Shown piece after piece: positions 36,934-46,221 of a stretch of DNA of 64,000 nucleotides (position 1 is its first letter; each line of letters begins with the position of its first letter). The position numbers and the translations under genes are program-made. Where the stretch lies: assembly GCF_030151085.1 (NCBI RefSeq), contig NZ_JASLER010000093.1:62001-126000 (forward strand), read 5' to 3'. This stretch comes from Bacteroides sp. GTDB lineage: Bacteria > Bacteroidota > Bacteroidia > Bacteroidales > Bacteroidaceae. The notes beneath the pieces were generated by a model. The model searched no databases and was not told the DNA's origin. It saw only the letters and a list, made by a program, of their open reading frames with translations.

Positions 36934-38646
36934 ATGAAGAAGTTATACTATTTTGCTGTTATTATTTGTGTGATTTTAACAGCCTGTGATGACAGTTTAC
37001 TTGATGTTACTCCCAGAGACCGTTTGTCGGATGGAAATATATGGAATGATGAGAGTTCTGCTGATTTATTTTTGAATGATATATATGATAGACTGCCTGA
37101 TGGCAATAATTATCAGGATCCATTTGAAAACTTTAGTGATAACTCTATGAATGGTTTCTCATGGGCACCATCTAGAAGTTTGGAAAGAGAGTCTTCATAT
37201 ACACCTTATATTTATCCTGATGGGTTTATTACTTTGAATGTATATTGGGATATGAATTATACTTTCATAAGGAAGTGCAATATCTATATAAAGAATATTT
37301 CAGAATCAAATTTGTCAAATAGCTACAAAAAAGAGAGGGTTGCTGAGGCACGTTGTCTTCGTGCATTCTTTTATCATATATTATGGATGAACTATGGTGG
37401 TCTGCCTTTGATTACAGAGCCTTTAGACCGAATAACCCAAGGTAGTGAAATTTTTAAGTCTAGATCTACGATTGAACAAACAGCTCATTTTCTAATTGAA
37501 GAACTGAAATTAGCTGCAGACGACTTATCTATAGTAAAAGAATCCGGCCGTGTAACTAAAGGTGCAGCATTGGCTTTAAAAGGCTGGGTAGAACTCTATT
37601 TTGCAAGTCCTTTACATAATCCGGATAATGATTTGAAACGTTGGGAGCAAGTTGCTATTACCAATCAGGAGATAATGAACCTAGGCATCTATCATTTGTA
37701 TTCTGATTATGGAAAGCTTTTTCTGCCTGAGGGAAATAACAATGAAGAAGGTATTCTATATCGTCAGTATTATCCGGGAGCTAAAGGCGGAAGAGAATCT
37801 AGCTATATGTCGACCCCTTATACAGGAAATGGTGGACACACTAGTTGGGGAGCAGTTAATCCCACCCATAATTTGGTTGCAGATTATGCTATGAGTAATG
37901 GCAAGACAATAGATGAAGAAGGCTCGGGATATGATGCACAGAAACCTTATTTGAATAGGGAGAGGAGATTTTATGAGACCATTGTATACGATGGCTCTTA
38001 CTGGTATAATACAACAATTTATACTCGCTTAGGAATTAATAGTTTGAATGAATTAGACTTGTCAGATGCTAGTGATGCAACTAATACTGGATATAATTTA
38101 CGCAAACGCATGAATCCTAATATTGCATTGGGTGCAGCAAACTGGGATGGGGCTACAAGTAGTCAAAACTATTATTTATTCAGATATGCTGAAGTTCTTT
38201 TGAACTATGCTGAGGCTCGTAATGAGGCTGTAGGTCCAGATGTTTCTGTTTATGATGCAGTAAATGCTGTCAGAGAAAGAAATCCGGAAGAACCCTATTT
38301 GCCAAAGTTGAAAGAGGGATTAAATAAAGATGAAATGCGTCAGGTGATTCGCCGTGAACGTAGAGTTGAATTAGCATTTGAAGATAAACGTAGATTCGAC
38401 TTACTAAGATGGAAGATTGCTGAAATAGTATATAGCAAGGGATTGCAGGCTATGAAAATAGAGGAAGTTGACGGAACCTTGAAATATACTGTTGTACAGG
38501 CACCGGATGGAAAACGAAAATTTGAATCTAAAAATTATGTATTCCCTATACCACAGCAGGTATTGGATCAAAGCCCTATAATCCGTGATCAAAATGGTGG
38601 ATCTGATAAATGGGAAAATGGTCAGAACCCTGGATATGGTAAATGA
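36934..38646 (+). CDS. SusD/RagB family glycan-binding lipoprotein (pair 1)
   Basis: 570 aa surface lipoprotein with lipobox LTAC near residue 18. The SusD fold is seen in the TPR-like YKKERVAEARCLRAFFYHIL block and the C-terminal RRERRVELAFEDKRRFDLLRW motif, read in parts. It binds oligosaccharide and closes over the SusC barrel. A longer start at 36922 is possible; ATG at 36934 gives the better signal peptide. It is paired with the SusC gene 23 bp upstream and followed by a long hairpin. Confidence 0.93.
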   Translation: MKKLYYFAVIICVILTACDDSLLDVTPRDRLSDGNIWNDESSADLFLNDIYDRLPDGNNYQDPFENFSDNSMNGFSWAPSRSLERESSYTPYIYPDGFITLNVYWDMNYTFIRKCNIYIKNISESNLSNSYKKERVAEARCLRAFFYHILWMNYGGLPLITEPLDRITQGSEIFKSRSTIEQTAHFLIEELKLAADDLSIVKESGRVTKGAALALKGWVELYFASPLHNPDNDLKRWEQVAITNQEIMNLGIYHLYSDYGKLFLPEGNNNEEGILYRQYYPGAKGGRESSYMSTPYTGNGGHTSWGAVNPTHNLVADYAMSNGKTIDEEGSGYDAQKPYLNRERRFYETIVYDGSYWYNTTIYTRLGINSLNELDLSDASDATNTGYNLRKRMNPNIALGAANWDGATSSQNYYLFRYAEVLLNYAEARNEAVGPDVSVYDAVNAVRERNPEEPYLPKLKEGLNKDEMRQVIRRERRVELAFEDKRRFDLLRWKIAEIVYSKGLQAMKIEEVDGTLKYTVVQAPDGKRKFESKNYVFPIPQQVLDQSPIIRDQNGGSDKWENGQNPGYGK

Positions 38647-38649
38647 GGA

Positions 38650-38709
38650 ATTCTATAGCGGATTATGTGGATAAATATTAGAGCTTATCCACACAATATT
38701 TTATAGAAT
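38650..38709 (+). terminator. long intergenic hairpin after SusD pair 1
   Basis: Nested inverted repeats: outer ATTCTATA (38650-38657) with TATAGAAT (38702-38709), inner 13-base arms with one mismatch (38662-38674 and 38685-38697). There is no T tract. It may attenuate or stabilise the mRNA between SusCD and the enzyme genes rather than end transcription. Confidence 0.55.
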
Positions 38710-38741
38710 GGATTAAAGCATTATTATTAAATTAATATCTG

Positions 38742-41306
38742 ATGAAAAAGATTATAGTTTGTGTTTTGATAGGGATTGGTATATATTGTATGTGCTCCTG
38801 CTCGGATGTGGAACAAACGCGCAGTTATAACCAAAAGTATACCGGAAAATATACCAGTAGAGTTGCCTTCCCAATTGGTGGGTTAGGGACAGGGATGTTC
38901 TGCATAGAAGGTAGCGGTGCTATTTCGAATATGAACATTCGGCATCGTACTGAAATGCTGAATGAACCCACTATGTTTGCCGGACTGTATCTGAAAGATA
39001 TTGAGAATGGAAGCATAGTCATTGAAGGACAGGTGCCCGACTGGAAGAAGTTCGGGCAACCTCAATCTACCAAAGGATATGGCGGTACCTGGGGATTACC
39101 CCGCTTTAAAGATTGTGATTTTGAGGCGAAGTTCCCGTTTGCCAACCTCAGTATGCACGATGATGAACTGAAAGTGGACGTGTCAATGCAGGTTTGGAAT
39201 CCATTTATTCCTACCGATGAAGATAACTCAGGACTGCCTGTAGCTGGTTTTGAATATACATTCAAGAACAAGTATGATAAAGAAGTAGAAGCCATATTCT
39301 CATACAATTCGAAGAACTTCCTGGATATCCGTAGAGGAGGAGCACCTATTAAATCAATCAAAAATGGCTTTATTATCTCTCAGAATGGCATTGAAGGTGA
39401 ACCATTTCACCAAGCAGATTTCGCTATTTTCACCGATGAACCGGACACGAAGGTAAATCATTGCTGGTTCAGAGGTTGGTCTTTCGACTCATTTACAATG
39501 TGTTGGAATGAAATGAGCTCGGGACAAATGAAGGAAAATCCGGCAAATATGCCCGATGCTCCGGGAGCCTCGCTATATGTTCCGTTTAAACTGAAACCGG
39601 GTGAGTCGAAAACAATCCGTCTCTATATGGCATGGTATGTTCCTTACTCACCTATACGTGAAGGACTGGAACCCGATACGGATATTGATACGCCCGATGC
39701 ACCTGTACTCAACGAAAAAGGAGAACCTGCCAATTACATCGACGCTTCTATTCAATTGTCCGATAAATACCGTCCCTGGTATAGTAACCGCTTTGCCAAT
39801 GTAGAAGAAATAGCCGATTATTGGGTGAAAAACTATAAGAGCCTGAAAGAGAAAACAGAACTGTTTACGAATGCATTCTATAGTACCACTTTACCCGACG
39901 AAGTTATTGAAGCTGTATCTGCCAATCTGACGATACTGAAATCTCCTACAATCTTCCGCCAGTACGATGGCAGAATGTGGAATTGGGAGGGTTGCGGCAA
40001 TGAATACGGTTCCTGCTATGGTTCTTGTACCCATGTTTGGAATTATGCTCAAGCCATTCCTCATTTGTTCCCAAGAATGGAAAGAACGATGAGAGAAACT
40101 GAATTCTTCGTTAGCCAGGCAAAGAACGGACATCAGGCATTCCGTTCCGCACTTCCCATTCGCCCGATAAGGCATAATTTTCATGCCGCCGCCGATGGTC
40201 AGTTGGGCGGTATAATGAAAGTGTATCGCGACTGGCATATCTACGGCAATGATGAATGGCTGAAACTGATTTATCCTTACGCCAAGAGTAGCCTTGACTA
40301 CTGTATCGATACCTGGGACCCTAAAAGAGCAGGTGTTATCGAAGAGCCCCATCACAATACCTATGACATTGAGTTTTGGGGACCCAGCGGCATGATAAAC
40401 AGCTACTATACCGGAGCTTTGCAGGCTCTTGTAGCGATGGGAGAATATCTAGGAAAAGAGGTTGTCGAATATAAAGAACTGATGAATAAAAGCATTTCTT
40501 ACATGGAAAGCCAGTTGTATGACGGTGAATACTTTATCCAGAATATCCGTTGGAAAGAGCTACAGGCTTCTGACCCTACCAAAGTACAATCCGTTAATTC
40601 CAACTATTCTAAGGAAGGATTGGAGTTGCTGGAACAGGAAGGACCCAAATACCAGTATGGCAAAGGTTGTTTATCCGATGGAATAGTAGGCTCTTGGCTC
40701 TCATTGGCTTGTGGACTGAACGAGGCGATAGACCGACAGAAAATAACAAGCCATTTGCTGTCCGTCCATAAGTATAATCTGAAAAGAAATCTCAGGAAAC
40801 ACGTGAATCCCCAACGCTCCACCTTTGCTTTGGGGGATGAAGGAGGCTTATTACTTTGTTCCTGGCCCAAAGGAGGTAAACTACAACTTCCTTTTGTCTA
40901 CTCCAACGAAGTGTGGACAGGTATTGAGTATCAGGTAGCATCTCATCTGATGTTTGAGGGTGAAGTAGAGAAAGGACTGGATATCGTACGTATCTGCCGT
41001 GACCGTTATGATGGTCGGGTACGAAATCCATTTAATGAATATGAATGTGGAGCATGGTATGCACGTGCATTATCAAGTTACGCCATGCTACAAGCTTTGA
41101 CCGGAGTTAGGTACGATGCGGTTGATTCTACTTTATATATTGATTCGAAGATTGGCAATAATTTCACCTCTTTCTTATCGACAGAAACCGGCTTCGGCAA
41201 TGTCGGCTTAAAGGAGGGCAAGCCATTCATTGAAGTAAAATATGGGAAGATTGATGTGAAAAAATGCTTTGTTTCTGATAAAGAGGCAGATATTATTAAT
41301 AAGTAG
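38742..41306 (+). CDS. GH116 family glycoside hydrolase, lipoprotein (copy A)
   Basis: 854 aa. A Cys-rich N-terminus (CMCSCSD) suggests lipidation. The N-terminal beta-sandwich (about residues 35-330) opens with VAFPIGGLGTGMFCIEG; the catalytic (alpha/alpha)6 barrel contains RMWNWEGCGNEYGSCYGSCTH with the likely nucleophile Glu, and HNTYDIEFWG with the likely acid/base Asp. GH116 includes beta-glucosidases, beta-xylosidases, glucosylceramidase GBA2 and an exo-beta-D-arabinofuranosidase, so the linkage is open. A close paralog lies at 53108. Confidence 0.9.
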   Translation: MKKIIVCVLIGIGIYCMCSCSDVEQTRSYNQKYTGKYTSRVAFPIGGLGTGMFCIEGSGAISNMNIRHRTEMLNEPTMFAGLYLKDIENGSIVIEGQVPDWKKFGQPQSTKGYGGTWGLPRFKDCDFEAKFPFANLSMHDDELKVDVSMQVWNPFIPTDEDNSGLPVAGFEYTFKNKYDKEVEAIFSYNSKNFLDIRRGGAPIKSIKNGFIISQNGIEGEPFHQADFAIFTDEPDTKVNHCWFRGWSFDSFTMCWNEMSSGQMKENPANMPDAPGASLYVPFKLKPGESKTIRLYMAWYVPYSPIREGLEPDTDIDTPDAPVLNEKGEPANYIDASIQLSDKYRPWYSNRFANVEEIADYWVKNYKSLKEKTELFTNAFYSTTLPDEVIEAVSANLTILKSPTIFRQYDGRMWNWEGCGNEYGSCYGSCTHVWNYAQAIPHLFPRMERTMRETEFFVSQAKNGHQAFRSALPIRPIRHNFHAAADGQLGGIMKVYRDWHIYGNDEWLKLIYPYAKSSLDYCIDTWDPKRAGVIEEPHHNTYDIEFWGPSGMINSYYTGALQALVAMGEYLGKEVVEYKELMNKSISYMESQLYDGEYFIQNIRWKELQASDPTKVQSVNSNYSKEGLELLEQEGPKYQYGKGCLSDGIVGSWLSLACGLNEAIDRQKITSHLLSVHKYNLKRNLRKHVNPQRSTFALGDEGGLLLCSWPKGGKLQLPFVYSNEVWTGIEYQVASHLMFEGEVEKGLDIVRICRDRYDGRVRNPFNEYECGAWYARALSSYAMLQALTGVRYDAVDSTLYIDSKIGNNFTSFLSTETGFGNVGLKEGKPFIEVKYGKIDVKKCFVSDKEADIINK

Positions 41307-41393
41307 AAGGAAGGAGGGCTAATGAATAGGAAAGGACATTAAAGGCGTAACAGCCAATCTAATAATAGTTTGAAACACAAATAATAATTTAAA

Positions 41394-44300
41394 ATGAAAA
41401 CAATAGACATTAAATCTAATCATAGGATCGTATACTGGTCGTTCTGCATTTTTCTTCTTACTGTTATCAATGTAGGAAGCATACATGCGCTCGAAAATAA
41501 TCCTACTGAATTATCAATAAACCAATCTGATAAAAGGACTGTAAAGGGCAATGTGGTTGACGAATTTGGTCAGCCGTTAGTGGGAGTTACCGTACAGGTA
41601 AAAGGGACATCCTTGGGTATTGTAACCGATTTGGATGGAAACTTCAGTTTAAGTATTCCAATGGACAGCCGTACTTTGGTATTCTCTTATATCGGTATGA
41701 AAACCCAGGAAATGCCTGCCAATAAGAGCACTTATAGAATTGTGATGATAGAAGATGCTACTCAAATGGAGGAAGTGGTAGTAATTGGTTACGGCTCCCA
41801 ATCCCGTGAGAAAATTACGACATCTGTGACCAAACTTGATAAGGATGCATTGAAGAATGTACCTTATACAAATGCTGCTTCTGCATTACAAGGTACCTTG
41901 TCCGGTGTACGTGTACAAAGTATTTCCGGTCAACCCGGCGCCGAACCTCGTATCATTGTTCGTGGTGGTACTTCCATTAATAATCCTAACGGAGCTACTC
42001 CATTATATATTATCGATGGAATTATGAGACCCAATATGACCCATGTAGCCTCCGAAGAAATAGAGTCTATCCAGGTATTGAAAGATGCCGCAGCTACTTC
42101 AATTTACGGTGCGCAAGGCTCGAATGGTGTTGTGATTATAACTACCAAAAAAGGTAAAGCCAGCAAAGCCAGAGTTGATTATAGATACAACCTGACAATT
42201 TCTGATATCGGTAAGAAATATGAGTTTGCCAATGCCGAAGAATTTCTGACTCTGATGAGAAAAGGTATGATTTCACCTGCAAAATTCGGTACGGCAACAG
42301 AACAGAGACTAATCGGACATTTGGGATATGGCACCGGTAATGACATGACTAATAATACAGCTTTCTCTACTCAGTATCTGACAGATGCCAACCGCTACAA
42401 GTTAGACCAGGGCTGGAAGTCTATGCCCGACCCGGTAGATCCAAGCAAAACCTTATTGTATTCGGACACAAACTTCCAGGATAAGATTTATCGTACCGGA
42501 TTCTCACATAACCATCATATCGAAGTTTCTGGTGGAACGGATAAAGCTACTTTCAATGCCGGCTTAGGATATATGACTAATGAAGGTACTGTAATTACCA
42601 CTTCTTACAAACGCTACAACTTCAGTATGAATGGTTCTTTGCAGGTATTTGACAATCTGAAAATTTCTGCCAGAACTACTTATTCTAATTCATATACTTA
42701 TGGTTCTCCATTGGCAGCCGATGCTACTTTCTACCGCTCGCCTGCCGCTTCACCCACTACCAAGTTCACATTTGAGGATGGTAGCCTGGCTCCGGGAGCC
42801 GCACAGTATTTGGGCAATGCCGTTTATCACATGGATAAGGCGCAGAGAGAATACGATTATCAGAATCTATCTATCGGAGTCGATGCAGACTGGACTATAC
42901 TGCCCGGCCTATCCTTTAAACCGGCACTCTCTTTATTCGAGGTAAACAGTAATAACTATACTTTTTGGGATGCTTTTTGGAATGGACCGAGAGATTATAT
43001 TACTACCCGAAATGCCAATGCCGATAATTACAGATGGAGACAATATCAGGCAGATGCCGTATTTAACTATGTAAAGGCTTTCAATGAAGACCACCATTTG
43101 GATGTAACAGCCGGTTATGCTTTTTATTTCAGAAAAGAAGGACGATTGGCTGCTGCCGGTAGAGGCGCTTCTACCGACCTAGTACCTACTTTAAATGCAT
43201 CCAGTGTACCTGTCAGTGTAAGTAGTTCTATCACGGAACGGTCTATGCAGGGTGTTTTTGCCCGCGTGGGATATGATTATCAGAATAAGTATCTTATTTC
43301 AGTATCTGCAAGATATGATGGTGCTTCCAATCTGGGTACTAACAATAAATGGGGATTCTTCCCGGGTGTATCATTGGGATGGCATGTTGATAAAGAGAAG
43401 TTCTGGTCGTTTATACCTAAGGACTTGATGCGCTTGAAATTGCGTGCCAGCTACGGTGTGAATGGTAACATTTCGGGCTTGGGTGATTATACGGCTCAGG
43501 GAAGTTACAGTGTAGGTTCTAAATATTTGGGAAGTGCAGGTATTACGATGGGAGCCATGGCCAATCAGACTTTGAGTTGGGAAGAATCCAGGACATTTGA
43601 TATCGGTGCCGATGTATCCTTCTTCAATAATCGGGTAAACTTTATCTTTGATTATTTTAATCGTACAACAGATAACTTGTTGACTAACCGTAACTTGCCT
43701 CATTCAACCGGTTTTGGCTCTATTTTCACTAACCTGGGACGTTTGCAGAACAGAGGTGTCGAGTTGGAATTGAGCGCAAGAGTTCTGCCTACATCCAGTG
43801 CACTACAATGGGTCTTGGGCTTGAATGCTTCGAAAGTGACCAATAAGATATTGAAGTTGCCCAATAATGGAGTTGAGAACAACCGTATTGGGGGTGAATA
43901 CGTATGGGATGCCAAGTTAGGCAAGCATACATGGCAAGGTGGGTTGCAGGAAGGCGGCAGAATAGGAGATTTGTTTGCTTATAAGATGTTGGGCATCTAT
44001 TCTACAGATGAAGAGGCGCAAAGAGCTGGTGAACCGATAGACAATGTGATTACAGTCCCCGATAAAACGAAATACGGTGGTGACGTGAAGTGGCAGGATA
44101 CTGACGGCAATGGTGTCATCGACAGCAAAGACCGGGTATGCATCGGTAATATATATCCCGACTGGACCGGAGGTATCAATACCTCTTTATCTTACAAAGG
44201 ATTCGACCTTTATTGTAGACTTGACTTCACCCTGGGACATACCATTTATAATTTTGCTAAAGGCTTCCTGGACTATAACTGGCAGGGTGACAACAATATG

Positions 44301-44645
44301 ACGAAAGATGTAGTGGACCGTTCTTGGAAAGAGCAAGGTGACAAGGCAGACATGCCTAGATTCTACTGGCATGGCGACCGTGGACAGCAAAATGCCATCC
44401 GTGGTAGCTCCCTGTATCATGAATCGGGCGACTTTCTGGCTATTAGAGAGCTTTCTTTAAGCTACACTATTCCAACGAATATCATTCGAAGAATTCGTTT
44501 GAGTGGTCTTAGATTTACAGTTACCGGTAACAACTTGCACTACTTTACCAAATATTCCGGTCTTAACCCCGAAGAAGGCGGACAGGATAACGGTAGATAT
44601 GCCATGCCGAGAAATATAATTTTTAGTGCAAATGTATCATTTTAA
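41394..44645 (+). CDS. SusC/RagA TonB-linked outer-membrane protein (pair 2)
   Basis: 1083 aa. Signal peptide, carboxypeptidase-regulatory-like domain (GNVVDEFGQPLVGVTVQVKG, residues 50-125), TonB box EEVVVIGYGSQS, plug region with IIVRGGTSINNPNGATPLYI (read as plug), and a barrel ending in IIFSANVSF. Its sequence differs clearly from pair 1, so it may bind a different part of the glycan. G+C is visibly higher than in pair 1. Paired with SusD 12 bp downstream. Confidence 0.95.
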   Translation: MKTIDIKSNHRIVYWSFCIFLLTVINVGSIHALENNPTELSINQSDKRTVKGNVVDEFGQPLVGVTVQVKGTSLGIVTDLDGNFSLSIPMDSRTLVFSYIGMKTQEMPANKSTYRIVMIEDATQMEEVVVIGYGSQSREKITTSVTKLDKDALKNVPYTNAASALQGTLSGVRVQSISGQPGAEPRIIVRGGTSINNPNGATPLYIIDGIMRPNMTHVASEEIESIQVLKDAAATSIYGAQGSNGVVIITTKKGKASKARVDYRYNLTISDIGKKYEFANAEEFLTLMRKGMISPAKFGTATEQRLIGHLGYGTGNDMTNNTAFSTQYLTDANRYKLDQGWKSMPDPVDPSKTLLYSDTNFQDKIYRTGFSHNHHIEVSGGTDKATFNAGLGYMTNEGTVITTSYKRYNFSMNGSLQVFDNLKISARTTYSNSYTYGSPLAADATFYRSPAASPTTKFTFEDGSLAPGAAQYLGNAVYHMDKAQREYDYQNLSIGVDADWTILPGLSFKPALSLFEVNSNNYTFWDAFWNGPRDYITTRNANADNYRWRQYQADAVFNYVKAFNEDHHLDVTAGYAFYFRKEGRLAAAGRGASTDLVPTLNASSVPVSVSSSITERSMQGVFARVGYDYQNKYLISVSARYDGASNLGTNNKWGFFPGVSLGWHVDKEKFWSFIPKDLMRLKLRASYGVNGNISGLGDYTAQGSYSVGSKYLGSAGITMGAMANQTLSWEESRTFDIGADVSFFNNRVNFIFDYFNRTTDNLLTNRNLPHSTGFGSIFTNLGRLQNRGVELELSARVLPTSSALQWVLGLNASKVTNKILKLPNNGVENNRIGGEYVWDAKLGKHTWQGGLQEGGRIGDLFAYKMLGIYSTDEEAQRAGEPIDNVITVPDKTKYGGDVKWQDTDGNGVIDSKDRVCIGNIYPDWTGGINTSLSYKGFDLYCRLDFTLGHTIYNFAKGFLDYNWQGDNNMTKDVVDRSWKEQGDKADMPRFYWHGDRGQQNAIRGSSLYHESGDFLAIRELSLSYTIPTNIIRRIRLSGLRFTVTGNNLHYFTKYSGLNPEEGGQDNGRYAMPRNIIFSANVSF

Positions 44646-44657
44646 TAAAGTAAAGTT

Positions 44658-46148
44658 ATGAAAAACCGAAATAGATTAAATACTGTAATAGCTTTGTTTA
44701 TGGTCTTGACATTTGCTGCATGTGATGCATTGGACCTCAAGCCGATAAGCTATATCACAAATGAGTCTTTCTGGCAGACGGAAGACGATGTCAAGGGTGC
44801 GCTCAATGGTATCTATGTACAGTTGAGAGGTGCTGCCGAACACGATTTGTATGTATTGGGTGAAGCACGTAGCGAGATACTCACAGTGGGTATCGGTGGA
44901 TATGGAGGTTACGACATCTACTACTATAATACATTGACCCAGGCAAATATGCCGATTTCCTGGATACGTTATTATCAGATAATCAATTCTTGTAACCTTC
45001 TTCTGAAGTACGCTCCTAATGTAACTTTTAATAGTGAATCTGTCCGCAATAAAATGCTGGCTCAGGCATACACAATGAGAGCCTTTATGTATTTCGTTAT
45101 GACGCGTACATGGGGAGATTTGATTATTCATACCGACCCGATTGAGAATACGAACTCGGATGTTCTTTATAAAGAAAGAATGCCGCAAGCCGAAATATTC
45201 AAACTGATTAAAGATGACTTGGAGAAGGCATTGGCTCTATATCCGGATGATGACTTTGGTACCCAAAGAGCTATGTGGTCTAAACCGGCAGCATTAGCTT
45301 TAAAGGGCGATGTCTACCTTTGGTCAGGCAGGAAACTGAAGGGTGGAAACGGCGATATCGAAACTGCACTAAGTGCTTTGAACTCCATTAAAACAAGCAA
45401 TCTTAGCTTGCAACCCGAATTTGCAGATGTATTTGCCTATGACAATAAGGGAAATAGTGAGATATTGATGAGTGTAAGATTCCAAGACCTCGAATCGGGA
45501 ATCAATTATTTCAGATATATGTGGATACACGGAAGTGCTGTTCCGGGTGATGCATCTCAAGAAGTGAAAGATGTTGTTTATCCCATTGGTCCGGGACAAG
45601 GTATCATTGTGGCTTCTGACGAATATCGTAAGCAATATACAGATGACGATACCCGTAAGGATGCTTCTTTCCTTGAAATCTATTCTAAGGATAAGGAAAC
45701 GGGAGAAAACAAGTTCTATGTCAGTGTAGTATTGAAAGGTAAGGGATTAGTACGTGATGGTGACCGTATCTTTGCCGACGATATCGTTCTATATCGCTAT
45801 GCCGATGTATTATTGATGAAAGCCGAGGCCAAGAATGCATTGGGTCAGGATCCTTCTGCCGAGATCAATGAGGTAAGACGACGTGCTTATAAAGATAAAT
45901 ATGAGGACCATATTTATGTGAATAGTACCAAGGAAGTAAATGATGCTGCTATTCTGAAGGAAAGATTGCTGGAATTGGCATTCGAAGGAAAGAGATGGTG
46001 GGATTTGGTTCGTTTTGATAAAGCCTTCGACTTAGTGCCTTCATTGAGAGAACATAAAGGGAAGGATTATATGATGTTGTTCCCGATTCCGCTGTCTACA
46101 ATAAGTGTGGAACCAAAGGTAGATCAAAACCCAGGTTGGGATAAATAA
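44658..46148 (+). CDS. SusD/RagB family glycan-binding lipoprotein (pair 2)
   Basis: 496 aa. The lipobox is FAAC near residue 22. AQAYTMRAFMYFVMTRTWGD is the usual first TPR helix block and KERLLELAFEGKRWWDLVRFDK the C-terminal signature, read in parts. It partners the preceding SusC. A strong hairpin follows, as for pair 1. Confidence 0.93.
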   Translation: MKNRNRLNTVIALFMVLTFAACDALDLKPISYITNESFWQTEDDVKGALNGIYVQLRGAAEHDLYVLGEARSEILTVGIGGYGGYDIYYYNTLTQANMPISWIRYYQIINSCNLLLKYAPNVTFNSESVRNKMLAQAYTMRAFMYFVMTRTWGDLIIHTDPIENTNSDVLYKERMPQAEIFKLIKDDLEKALALYPDDDFGTQRAMWSKPAALALKGDVYLWSGRKLKGGNGDIETALSALNSIKTSNLSLQPEFADVFAYDNKGNSEILMSVRFQDLESGINYFRYMWIHGSAVPGDASQEVKDVVYPIGPGQGIIVASDEYRKQYTDDDTRKDASFLEIYSKDKETGENKFYVSVVLKGKGLVRDGDRIFADDIVLYRYADVLLMKAEAKNALGQDPSAEINEVRRRAYKDKYEDHIYVNSTKEVNDAAILKERLLELAFEGKRWWDLVRFDKAFDLVPSLREHKGKDYMMLFPIPLSTISVEPKVDQNPGWDK

Positions 46149-46168
46149 AGTAATTGATTGGTATTCTT

Positions 46169-46200
46169 TCCACTATGTTGTAACTTTACAACATAGTGGA
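46169..46200 (+). terminator. strong intergenic hairpin after SusD pair 2
   Basis: A near-perfect 15-bp inverted repeat (TCCACTATGTTGTAA / TTACAACATAGTGGA) with a very short loop, extended by an imperfect A+T arm, but no run of T. It likely protects or attenuates the transcript before the enzyme genes. Confidence 0.6.
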
Positions 46201-46221
46201 AGAATTTAAAATATATATGCG

